In this document: in pieces, positions 1 through 5,403 of the stretch
Position numbering within the stretch: position 1 is the stretch's first letter
Layout of the letters: every line of letters begins with the position of its first letter
Assembly (NCBI GenBank): GCA_002405875.1
Contig: DHMR01000016.1
Span: 1-15,493 of the forward strand
Direction of reading: 5' to 3'
DNA length: 15,493 nt
Source of the DNA: a bacterium UBA4637
GTDB taxonomy: Bacteria > Bacteroidota > Bacteroidia > Bacteroidales > Bacteroidaceae
Program-made: the position numbers and the translations under genes
The notes under the pieces: generated by a model
Told to the model about the DNA's origin: nothing
The model's database searches: none
Seen by the model: the letters and a program-made list of their open reading frames with translations, nothing else

Positions 1-107
1 TTAATCACATCGCCAGTGCCCTCAAGCGTAGGGCATCCGGCGCAAAAATACAAGCTCAAAAGCTTGCGATCCTTGCTGTTTGCAAACAATGCATTTATCT
101 TATTCAT
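1..107 (-). CDS. trpA: Tryptophan synthase alpha subunit, N-terminal part (cut by window edge)
   Basis: Only the first 35 codons are inside the window; the gene continues past base 1. The start ATG lies at 107-105 and the frame is open to the edge. The visible residues include MNKINALFANSKDR followed by LLSLYFCAGCPTLEGTGDV. This matches the N-terminus of Bacteroidetes TrpA, where an N-x-I-N-x-L-F opening leads into the first beta strand with a Y-F-x-A-G-x-P motif. TrpA cleaves indole-3-glycerol phosphate to indole and glyceraldehyde 3-phosphate, the last step before TrpB. It is the fourth trp gene in the same orientation (trpD-trpC-trpF-trpA), which supports the call despite the short stretch. 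The 335-base gap to trpF is long for an operon and is filled with palindromic repeats. Confidence 0.85.
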   Translation of the reverse strand, partial: MNKINALFANSKDRKLLSLYFCAGCPTLEGTGDVI

Positions 108-162
108 CTTATTGTTTATTATTTTATCCATAAAAAATCAAACTGTATAGTTGAATCTACAC

Positions 163-394
163 GCCCTGAAAGGGCAGAAGCACCTACGCAGCATTCCATG
201 CGCCCTGAAAGGGCAAAAGCACCTAGCCTAGGGCAACGCCCTAGGTAGTTTCGCAGCATTCCATGCGCCCTGAAAGGGCAAAAGCATAAGAATTCCGCTA
301 ATTATATAACGCTTTTGCCCTTACAGGGCGCGTTAATTTCCGCCCGTTAACCCAGGGCGTTGCCCTGGGCTAGGTGCTTTTGGGCTTTCAGCCC
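163..394. repeat. REP/BIME-like cluster: two inverted copies of an ~84-base composite palindromic element
   Basis: The trpA-trpF spacer is packed with short palindromes. GCCCTGAAAGGGC occurs at 163-175, 202-214 and 267-279; GCCCTTACAGGGC at 317-329; CCTAGGGCAACGCCCTAGG at 227-245; CCCAGGGCGTTGCCCTGGG at 351-369; GGGCTTTCAGCCC at 382-394. They form an 84-base unit (GCTTTT, small hairpin, spacer, 19-base palindrome, CTAGGTGCTTTT, small hairpin), once on the minus strand (285 to 202) and once on the plus strand (311 to 394), separated by 25 bases. A 35-base stretch at 187-221 is repeated exactly at 252-286. The layout resembles bacterial interspersed mosaic elements, which in other bacteria are linked to REP-associated tyrosine transposases. 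No transposase gene is present here. The link is inference; the repeats are directly seen. Confidence 0.85.
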
Positions 395-442
395 GTGGCA
401 ACCAAACTGCTGGAAAATTTGCGGGAATTCTAAATTTCCCTC

Positions 443-1141
443 CTACTCCCGAACCTGCGAGATAAACCTTCCGAGCTTTTCCACGTCCTTCAGCCCCGGC
501 TCAATCTCGAATTTCGAATTCAAGTCTATCCCGATGCACTTTGGATGATGAAACTCCTTGACCCTTTCCGCATCTTCCGGTCCGATTCCGCCGCTCAACA
601 AAAACGGCAGGTCGCCGTCGTAAGCATCCAGTACCGACCAATCAAACTGCTCACCGCTTCCCCCGTAAGCCTTACACTTCGTATCGAAGAGGAAGCAGTC
701 TACAGCGCCTACATACTCCTTGTATTTCTGAATGTCCTCGGCTGTGGAAACGCTTATCGCCTTGATGAGCTTGAAAGGCTCCGCTGAACAACCCCCATCC
801 TTTTGGAGGAAAGGCCTGATGTGTCCATACAAGGATTTTTCGTGATATTCCCGAAATCTCTTACAATAGTCAGGACTCTCGCTACCATGAAACTGTACCC
901 CATCCAAGCCTAAGCACAATGAACCTGTATTGATGTTCTCAAACGTATCGTTCACAAATACACCCACTCGCTCCACCAACTCACCGTTTTTTTTACGAGG
1001 CAGTGGGAATTCTCTCTCCATGCAATCACCGAAATATCGAGGCGACTTAGGATAGAAGATGAAGCCCATCATATCGACTCCGAGCTGCGCCACCTGCCAC
1101 GCATTGTCAACATCGCGCATTCCGCAAACCTTGATTTTCAT
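443..1141 (-). CDS. trpF: Phosphoribosylanthranilate isomerase
   Basis: The 232-residue protein catalyses the Amadori rearrangement of N-(5-phosphoribosyl)anthranilate to the carboxyphenylamino-deoxyribulose phosphate, the third step of the tryptophan branch, in the cytoplasm. It opens with the family signature MKIKVCGMRD, with the catalytic base Cys at residue 6. The catalytic acid is Asp153 in LFDT, followed by the glycine-rich GGSGEQFDW loop. The phosphate-binding motifs are LLSGGIGPEDA (181-191) and GIDLNSKFE (204-212). It is slightly longer than the usual ~205 residues, with extra sequence around 93-125, as is common in Bacteroidetes. The start fits the beta-1 strand, and no clear Shine-Dalgarno precedes it. 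It sits in the trp operon between trpC and trpA, flanked by palindromic repeat elements in direct orientation. Confidence 0.96.
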   Translation of the reverse strand: MKIKVCGMRDVDNAWQVAQLGVDMMGFIFYPKSPRYFGDCMEREFPLPRKKNGELVERVGVFVNDTFENINTGSLCLGLDGVQFHGSESPDYCKRFREYHEKSLYGHIRPFLQKDGGCSAEPFKLIKAISVSTAEDIQKYKEYVGAVDCFLFDTKCKAYGGSGEQFDWSVLDAYDGDLPFLLSGGIGPEDAERVKEFHHPKCIGIDLNSKFEIEPGLKDVEKLGRFISQVRE

Positions 1142-1161
1142 ATATTCTTTATTATTTTTAT

Positions 1162-1305
1162 GCTTTTGCCCTTACAGGGCGCATTAATTCTATTTACATT
1201 TACCCAGGGTGTTGCCCTGGGCTAGGAGCTTTTGCCCTTTCAGGGCGACGTAGCCTAGGCTAGAAGCGTCTGGGCTTTCAGGCTAGAAGCGTCTGGGCTT
1301 TCAGG
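1162..1305. repeat. REP-like composite element plus 23-bp tandem duplication in the trpC-trpF spacer
   Basis: The 181-base trpC-trpF spacer carries a third copy of the composite palindromic element at 1162-1246, in plus orientation. Its parts are GCCCTTACAGGGC (1168-1180), CCCAGGGTGTTGCCCTGGG (1203-1221, one arm mismatch) and GCCCTTTCAGGGC (1234-1246). It matches the copy at 311-394 in order and spacing. Immediately after it, a 23-base period containing CTAGAAGCGTCTGGGCTTTC is repeated twice (starting at 1258 and 1281), which looks like recent slippage of a degenerate unit. The segment lies inside the operon and would be transcribed, so the hairpins could form in trp mRNA. Confidence 0.85.
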
Positions 1306-1322
1306 GCGACGTTTTAGTTCCC

Positions 1323-2129
1323 TTAGAGCTTTGCGATAAATTCCCCGAGAGCCTTGCCCGGGTCCTCCTGTTTCATGAACTGCTCGCCCATGAGGAAGCC
1401 CTTGAATCCGCCCTCCTCGCGTAGCCTCTTCACCACATCGGGCTTGGAAATACCGCTCTCGCTCACTCGGCAAACGTCCTTAGGAAGCTGCTCGGCGAGT
1501 CGGAAGCTGTTCTCCACATCCGTGACGAAGGTTCCGAGGTTGCGGTTGTTTATTCCGTACAAATCAGGCTCCAGCTCCGCATACTCGAAGTCTCGGTCGT
1601 TGTGCATCTCCAGGAGCACCTCCAACCCCAGCTGGTGAGCCATCTGCAAGAGCCTCTTGCACTCGTCCTTGGAGAGGCAAGCTGCGATGAGCAACACGGC
1701 AGAAGCTCCACAATAGCGGGCCTGGAGCAACTGATACTCCTCCACCACGAAGTTCTTATATAATATAGGTATAGAGACACCCACGTGGCGAGCCTCCTGA
1801 ATGTACTCATCGTAGCCGCCGAAATAATCAATGTCGGTGAGGATGCTCAGCGCCGAAGCCCCGTTCTGCTGGTAGCTCAGCGGGATGATGCTAGCCTTGC
1901 CCTCCTGCTTGATCCACCCCTTGCTGGGCGACTTGCGCTTAAACTCGGCAATGATTCCTGTCGAGGAATTCATCAGAGCCTCCCTCATGCTGCCACCAAT
2001 CACCTTCCCGTCATCCTCCTTCATCTTCTGTTCGGTGAGGGTAATCATCTGGCGAGGCGAAATGAAGCGCTTGCGCTGGTCTATCTCGATTCGCTTGTGA
2101 GCGACTATTTCTTCTAATATATCTGTCAT
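1323..2129 (-). CDS. trpC: Indole-3-glycerol-phosphate synthase
   Basis: This 268-residue stand-alone TrpC closes the indole ring, converting carboxyphenylamino-deoxyribulose phosphate to indole-3-glycerol phosphate with loss of CO2 and water. The TIM-barrel catalytic residues are in place: Glu62 and Lys64 in IIAEFKRKSPSKG (59-71), Lys125 in LYKNF, Glu174 in VLLEMH, Asn195 in GINNRNL (192-198), and Glu224-Ser225 in VSESGI. The N-terminal helix (MTDILEEIVAHKR) that caps the substrate site is intact, supporting the chosen start. The length is normal for the family (~255-270). It is not fused to TrpF, unlike the enterobacterial enzyme. It lies 101 bases downstream of trpD, and no separate promoter was recognised, so it is probably co-transcribed under the trpL attenuator. 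Confidence 0.97.
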   Translation of the reverse strand: MTDILEEIVAHKRIEIDQRKRFISPRQMITLTEQKMKEDDGKVIGGSMREALMNSSTGIIAEFKRKSPSKGWIKQEGKASIIPLSYQQNGASALSILTDIDYFGGYDEYIQEARHVGVSIPILYKNFVVEEYQLLQARYCGASAVLLIAACLSKDECKRLLQMAHQLGLEVLLEMHNDRDFEYAELEPDLYGINNRNLGTFVTDVENSFRLAEQLPKDVCRVSESGISKPDVVKRLREEGGFKGFLMGEQFMKQEDPGKALGEFIAKL

Positions 2130-2156
2130 GCTTCGTTTATATACGTGAATTATTAT

Positions 2157-2225
2157 AGACCGAAAGGTCTTAAATCTGTGTTATCTGTAAAAGGGCACAA
2201 ATCTGTGCTGTCAGTGAAATCTGTG
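2157..2225. repeat. trpD-trpC spacer: small hairpin and three AAATCTGTG direct repeats
   Basis: The 101-base spacer holds AGACCGAAAGGTCT (2157-2170), a 5-bp stem with a 4-base loop on either strand, and three exact copies of AAATCTGTG at 2172-2180, 2199-2207 and 2217-2225. On the trp mRNA these read CACAGATTT. The motif resembles dispersed CACAGATTT-type intergenic repeats I have seen in other Bacteroidetes, but I cannot check that here. The hairpin has no T-run on the minus strand, so a terminator is unlikely. Confidence 0.6.
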
Positions 2226-2230
2226 GGAGA

Positions 2231-3235
2231 TTAAGAGTTCAGTTCCACGAACTTCTTGAATGTGGCGAGAGCCTTGCCTGAGTCGATGCTCTCGCGAGCA
2301 ATCTCCACACACTCCTCGATGCTCTTCTTTCCCTTCTCCATCACCTGGATTCCGAAGGCTGCATTGGCGAGCACGATGTTCTTCTGTGCAGGCAGGGCAC
2401 GATTCTCAAGCACTGCGTCGAAGATGTCCTTCGCCTCCTCTTCGGTGGCACCGCCACGAACCTCCTCTGGCTTGGCAAGCTCGAAACCGAGGTCTTGTGG
2501 CTTGAAGATTTTCTCATAGTCGTTGGTCGTCACCTTGAAGTCGCTGGTGAGCGAAATCTCGTCGTAGCCATCGATGCTGTTCACGATTCCGTAGTCTATC
2601 CCTATCTTCTGATAAACCTGGTTGTAGAGACGCATTTGGTCGAGATTGGCAACACCCAGCAACTGGCACTTAGGCTGACTTGGATTGACCAAAGGGCCCA
2701 GCAGATTGAACACCGTAGGAAACTGGAGCGCCTTGCGGATAGGCCCCACAAACTTCATCGCCTTGGCGAAGAGCTGGGCGTGAAGATAAACGATTCCCGC
2801 CTCGTTGATGCTGCGGTTCAGCTTGTCGAGGTCGTCGGTGAACTGCACGCCGTGGTTCTTGATTACATTGGAAGCGCCGCTCACGGATGTGGCTGCATAG
2901 TTGCCGTGCTTGGCCACCTTGTAGCCCGCGCCAGCGATGACAAAGCAAGAAGTGGTAGAGATGTTGAAAGTGTTCTTGCGGTCGCCACCCGTTCCCACCA
3001 CGTCGATGTAGCGGTCGCAGTCGAGGATGGCTGGCACACCGGTGGCAAGAATACCGTCACGGAAACCCAGCAACTCATCCACGGTCACCCCTCTCATCTG
3101 CAATCCGGTGAGCAAGGCTGTGATTTGCTCCTCAGGGAACTCGCTCTTTGTAATTCCCACGATGACGTTCTTGGTTTCCTCACGAGAAAGCTCCTCGTGG
3201 TTCAACATTCTGTTCAAGATGTCTTTCATTTCCAT
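2231..3235 (-). CDS. trpD: Anthranilate phosphoribosyltransferase
   Basis: The 334-residue enzyme transfers the phosphoribosyl group of PRPP to anthranilate, the second step of tryptophan synthesis. The PRPP-binding loop is clear: DVVGTGGDRKNTFNIST (78-94), followed by KHGNYAATSVSGASNVI (109-125), the Bacteroidetes version of the KHGN...S motif. RKALQFPTVFNLLGPLVNP carries the conserved anthranilate-site region. The N-terminal helical domain (ILNRMLNHEELSREE) is complete, and the length is typical. The first ATG (3235) has GGAG nine bases upstream; a second ATG two codons later (3229) would also suit the family N-terminus. It is not fused to trpG. It is the first structural gene after the attenuator, 73 bases beyond the T-run; trpE, trpG and trpB are not upstream in this window. 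Confidence 0.97.
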   Translation of the reverse strand: MEMKDILNRMLNHEELSREETKNVIVGITKSEFPEEQITALLTGLQMRGVTVDELLGFRDGILATGVPAILDCDRYIDVVGTGGDRKNTFNISTTSCFVIAGAGYKVAKHGNYAATSVSGASNVIKNHGVQFTDDLDKLNRSINEAGIVYLHAQLFAKAMKFVGPIRKALQFPTVFNLLGPLVNPSQPKCQLLGVANLDQMRLYNQVYQKIGIDYGIVNSIDGYDEISLTSDFKVTTNDYEKIFKPQDLGFELAKPEEVRGGATEEEAKDIFDAVLENRALPAQKNIVLANAAFGIQVMEKGKKSIEECVEIARESIDSGKALATFKKFVELNS

Positions 3236-3308
3236 TGTTCTAATCTCCTATATTTTTATGTTTTTATTTTCTGTTCTTGTTTTCCTCACCCTTGCACGAA
3301 AAGGGGAC

Positions 3309-3347
3309 AAAAGAAAAAGAGGCCTGTCGTAAGTTACGGCAGGCCTC
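3309..3347 (-). terminator. trp attenuator: intrinsic terminator hairpin upstream of trpD
   Basis: On the minus strand the arms GAGGCCTGCCG (3347-3337) and CGACAGGCCTC (3329-3319) pair over 11 positions with one C-A mismatch and a 7-base loop. TTTTTCTTTT (3318-3309) follows directly. This is a textbook intrinsic terminator, placed between the leader peptide gene and trpD. A competing pairing exists: GTCGTGAGT (3391-3383, spanning the trpL stop codon) is complementary to ACTTACGAC (3334-3326, loop plus part of the 3' arm) over 9 positions with one G-U pair. ACTCA just after the Trp codons can in turn pair with TGAGT in that segment. The order of Trp codons, protector, anti-terminator and terminator is that expected for ribosome-mediated attenuation. 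Confidence 0.9.
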
Positions 3348-3384
3348 TCAATATTGTGTTCACATCCACATACGGCTTATCGAC

Positions 3385-3444
3385 TCACGACTTGTTCAAT
3401 CTTGAGTTACGCCACCACCATGCTGTAGATACGAATGTTGTCAT
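3385..3444 (-). CDS. trpL: trp operon leader peptide with three tandem Trp codons
   Basis: A 19-codon reading frame, MTTFVSTAWWWRNSRLNKS plus TGA, starts 59 bases upstream of the terminator T-run side of the attenuator region. Residues 9-11 are three consecutive TGG codons (3420-3412); Trp is the rarest residue in most proteins, so a triplet in a leader of this size is very unlikely by chance. A ribosome stalled there would cover the ACTCA protector segment and leave GTCGTGAGT free to form the anti-terminator. A ribosome that reaches the stop codon would cover GTCGTGAGT and let the terminator form. The start is the only ATG in frame; AAGAGAA lies just upstream as a possible weak ribosome site. 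The gene symbol is by function and position, not by homology to enterobacterial TrpL. Confidence 0.9.
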   Translation of the reverse strand: MTTFVSTAWWWRNSRLNKS

Positions 3445-3513
3445 ATTGTTCTCTTGTTTTAAAATTAATTGTTTGCGCCAGACTTGCACCCAGCAGTTTT
3501 TATTATTCAATTG

Positions 3514-3544
3514 CAAAAGTACACTTTTTCTTTTAAACCACAAA
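3514..3544 (-). promoter_or_regulatory. trp operon promoter, Bacteroidetes type
   Basis: On the minus strand TTTG (3544-3541) is followed after 19 bases by TACTTTTG (3521-3514), a full match to the Bacteroidetes -33/-7 pattern TTTG and TAnnTTTG. The start of transcription would fall near 3508, giving about 64 bases before the trpL start codon. Confidence 0.8.
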
Positions 3545-3741
3545 CTTTTTGGCAGAAAATTTTCATTTTTAATAGAAATTTGTTGTTTTCTGCGACATTC
3601 AGCACCCCTCTACACCCCTTACACCTTATTATATATAGAAGAAAAAAAACAAAAAATGTGCACCGCCGATGTAATAAAGTCACCCAACACTCGTTATACT
3701 AGTAAAAGTCACAATATTAATAACTATTCAGATATGCGCCT
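3545..3741. other. Intergenic region between the trp promoter and the small gene before rpe
   Basis: About 200 AT-rich bases with no supported gene. Near 3600-3630 a C-rich stretch repeats a CTACACCCC / TTACACC pattern, followed by TTATTATATATAG and an A-rich run. No TAnnTTTG promoter on the plus strand was recognised for the small gene and rpe, so their promoter is unassigned. The stretch is open on the plus strand only as the tail of an antisense frame over trpD. Confidence 0.5.
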
Positions 3742-3870
3742 ATGAAGCATGTATTTACTCAAGAAGAAATGAGACCATCGGCAAAGACCATCTACTTCAT
3801 CAAGCAGATAGCCTACTCCTACCGCACCATCATGCGCAACGGACAATACAAGGCGTGCTATCTTAACTAA
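3742..3870 (+). CDS. Small 42-residue protein upstream of rpe
   Basis: An ATG-to-TAA frame of 42 codons ends 15 bases before rpe in the same orientation. The product begins MKHVFTQEEMRPSAKTIYFI and continues with KQIAYSYRTIMRNGQYKACY and LN. It is basic, has no signal peptide or clear membrane segment, and contains a helix-forming middle rich in Lys, Arg and Tyr. The pattern F-T-x-E-E-M-R-P-S-x-x-T followed by Y-x-Y-R reminds me of short conserved hypothetical proteins in Bacteroidetes, but I cannot confirm this and assign no function. Codon use (ATC, TAC, CGC, AAC) matches rpe, which favours a real gene. No Shine-Dalgarno is seen; this is usual in the phylum. Confidence 0.6.
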   Translation: MKHVFTQEEMRPSAKTIYFIKQIAYSYRTIMRNGQYKACYLN

Positions 3871-3885
3871 AACAACTGAAGAAAG

Positions 3886-4551
3886 ATGAAAACTATCGTA
3901 TCACCATCCCTACTCTCTGCCAACTTCATCAACTTGCAGAGCGACATAGATATGATCAACAAGAGTGAGGCCGACTGGCTGCACATGGACGTGATGGACG
4001 GCGTGTTCGTGCCCAACATCTCGTTTGGCTTTCCCGTGCTCGAGGCCGTGAGTAAGGCCTGCACCAAGCCCCTCGACGTTCACTTCATGATAGAACGCCC
4101 CGAAAGATACATCGAGCACACCGCTAAGATAGGAGCCATGATGATGAATGTGCACTACGAGGCTTGCGTACATCTGCATCGCACCATCCAGCAGATTCAC
4201 GCCGCCGGAATGAAGGCGGGTGTCACCCTCAACCCTTCTACCCCGGTAAGCGTCTTGGAAGACATCATCTGCGACGTAGACATGGTGCTGCTCATGAGCG
4301 TGAACCCAGGATTCGGTGGACAAAAATTCATCGAGAACACCATCAAGAAGGTGGGTCGCCTGCGCAAGCTTATCAAGGAAAGTGGAAGCCACGCCCTCAT
4401 CGAGGTGGACGGTGGCGTGCAGGCCGAGACAGCCCCACGACTGGTGAAAGCCGGTGTGAACGTGCTGGTAAGCGGTAGCTATGTGTTCAAGAGCACAGAC
4501 CCTATCTCTACCATCCACGCACTGAAGGAATTGAAACAAATAGAAGATTAA
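3886..4551 (+). CDS. rpe: Ribulose-phosphate 3-epimerase
   Basis: The 221-residue TIM-barrel enzyme interconverts D-ribulose 5-phosphate and D-xylulose 5-phosphate in the pentose phosphate pathway. All family marks are present: SPSLLSANF (6-14), HMDVMDGVFVPNISFG (33-48) with metal ligands His33 and Asp35, DVHFMI with His66, SVNPGFGGQKF (138-148) as the mobile phosphate loop, and EVDGGV with Asp175, then SGSYVF (196-201) binding phosphate. The length is standard. GAAGAAAG just before the ATG may serve for ribosome binding. It follows a 42-codon gene by 15 bases, so the two are probably co-transcribed. A hairpin follows its stop codon. Its link to tryptophan synthesis could be PRPP supply, but that is speculative. 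Confidence 0.96.
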   Translation: MKTIVSPSLLSANFINLQSDIDMINKSEADWLHMDVMDGVFVPNISFGFPVLEAVSKACTKPLDVHFMIERPERYIEHTAKIGAMMMNVHYEACVHLHRTIQQIHAAGMKAGVTLNPSTPVSVLEDIICDVDMVLLMSVNPGFGGQKFIENTIKKVGRLRKLIKESGSHALIEVDGGVQAETAPRLVKAGVNVLVSGSYVFKSTDPISTIHALKELKQIED

Positions 4552-4561
4552 AACAGGATAC

Positions 4562-4593
4562 GCCTTTCTCTGCCCCCATCGGGCAAGAAAGGC
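4562..4593. terminator. Hairpin between convergent rpe and sigma factor genes
   Basis: The arms GCCTTTCTCTGCCC and GGGCAAGAAAGGC pair over 13 positions with one bulged C and a 5-base loop. It starts 10 bases after the rpe stop and lies 29 bases beyond the sigma gene stop, between two converging genes. There is only a short T-run on the plus strand (about four T at 4600), so it may be a weak or bidirectional terminator or an mRNA 3'-end stabiliser. Confidence 0.65.
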
Positions 4594-4622
4594 TAACCGT
4601 TTTCCAAATAAATCAGGAAAGG

Positions 4623-5216
4623 CTAGTCGATTTCCAGATAGATATTGTGTTCCTTGGCCATCCTGCGAAGGTTGAGTATCGCATATCGCATACGTCCCAG
4701 GCTGGTGTTGATGCTCACATTGGTGCAAGCGGCAATCTCCTTGAACGACATTTGCTGGTAGAAACGCATGTAGACCACCTCACGCTGATTGGCAGGCAAG
4801 AAATCCACAAGCTTCTTCACATCCTTGAGCACCTGACCTTTCACAATCTCTCGCTCGGCAAAACTTTCCATCACATCATCGCTGCGCAAGGTAGAAAGGT
4901 CGTTTCTGTCCCCCTGGTCCACAAAACGTCGAGCAGACTGGATACGATAGCCGTCTATGATGATGTTGTGAGCGATGCGTATCAGCCATGCAGTAAACTT
5001 GCCATGGTTGTTGTACTGCCCGGTCTGAAGCCAAGTAATCGCCTTGACAAAAGTTTCCTGGAAAATATCATTGGCCAAGTCCTCGTCATGAACTACAAAC
5101 AGGATATAAGAAAAGAGCTTCACCTCATTGCGGGAAAGCAATAAGTCGAAGGCCTTGTTGTTGCCCCCAACATAAGCCAGGGCCAACTCCTCGTCTGTCA
5201 GTTCATTGAGATTCAT
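4623..5216 (-). CDS. ECF-type RNA polymerase sigma factor
   Basis: The 197-residue protein has the two-domain layout of group 4 (ECF) sigma-70 factors. Region 2 spans about 24-97, with DEDLANDIFQETFVKAI (44-60) contacting core polymerase and FTAWLIRIAHNIIIDGYR (74-91) for -10 recognition. Region 4 spans about 138-187, with LPANQREVVYMRFYQQMSFKEIA and a helix-turn-helix reaching LGRMRYAILNLRRM. There is no region 1 or 3. No anti-sigma (FecR-like) gene is next to it, and no extra regulatory domain is visible. It is divergent from the GH28-GH105 gene but has its own promoter, and could be unrelated to the pectin locus. The start is preceded by AAAAAAG. Its target genes cannot be told from sequence. 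Confidence 0.93.
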   Translation of the reverse strand: MNLNELTDEELALAYVGGNNKAFDLLLSRNEVKLFSYILFVVHDEDLANDIFQETFVKAITWLQTGQYNNHGKFTAWLIRIAHNIIIDGYRIQSARRFVDQGDRNDLSTLRSDDVMESFAEREIVKGQVLKDVKKLVDFLPANQREVVYMRFYQQMSFKEIAACTNVSINTSLGRMRYAILNLRRMAKEHNIYLEID

Positions 5217-5251
5217 CTTTTTTATTGCATTAAGAATGTTAATTTACGTTG

Positions 5252-5283
5252 CAAAGATAGTGTTTTATTTTCTAACAACCAAA
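5252..5283 (-). promoter_or_regulatory. Promoter of the ECF sigma factor gene
   Basis: On the minus strand TTTG (5283-5280), 20 bases, then TATCTTTG (5259-5252), a full match to the Bacteroidetes housekeeping pattern. The 5' leader would be about 30 bases. Confidence 0.75.
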
Positions 5284-5353
5284 AATTTAACGTATTTTCT
5301 GCCAATCTTTCTTTTTTAACACAGAGAAACTCATCAAATCCAAATAAAATGTT

Positions 5354-5361
5354 TATCTTTG
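5354..5361 (+). promoter_or_regulatory. Probable -7 element of the GH28-GH105 gene
   Basis: TATCTTTG fits TAnnTTTG and lies 42 bases before the start codon. No good TTTG is seen 19-21 bases upstream, so the promoter may need an activator. The same eight bases followed by CA form the -7 element of the divergent sigma gene. Confidence 0.6.
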
Positions 5362-5403
5362 CAGCCTAGACAACAAACATAAACTAATCTACAAATACAA
5401 GCA

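Noticed and set aside
360..787. Short plus-strand frames over trpF and the repeat cluster
   Set aside because: They are shadows of trpF or of the palindromic repeats and show no support of their own.
2157..2170. Terminator between trpD and trpC
   Set aside because: The 5-bp stem is short and no T-run follows on the minus strand, so it would not be expected to stop transcription.
2495..3745. A 416-codon open frame on the plus strand over trpD and its leader region
   Set aside because: It is antisense to a clear trpD with all family motifs, and its product has no recognisable domain; the openness follows from the codon bias of trpD.
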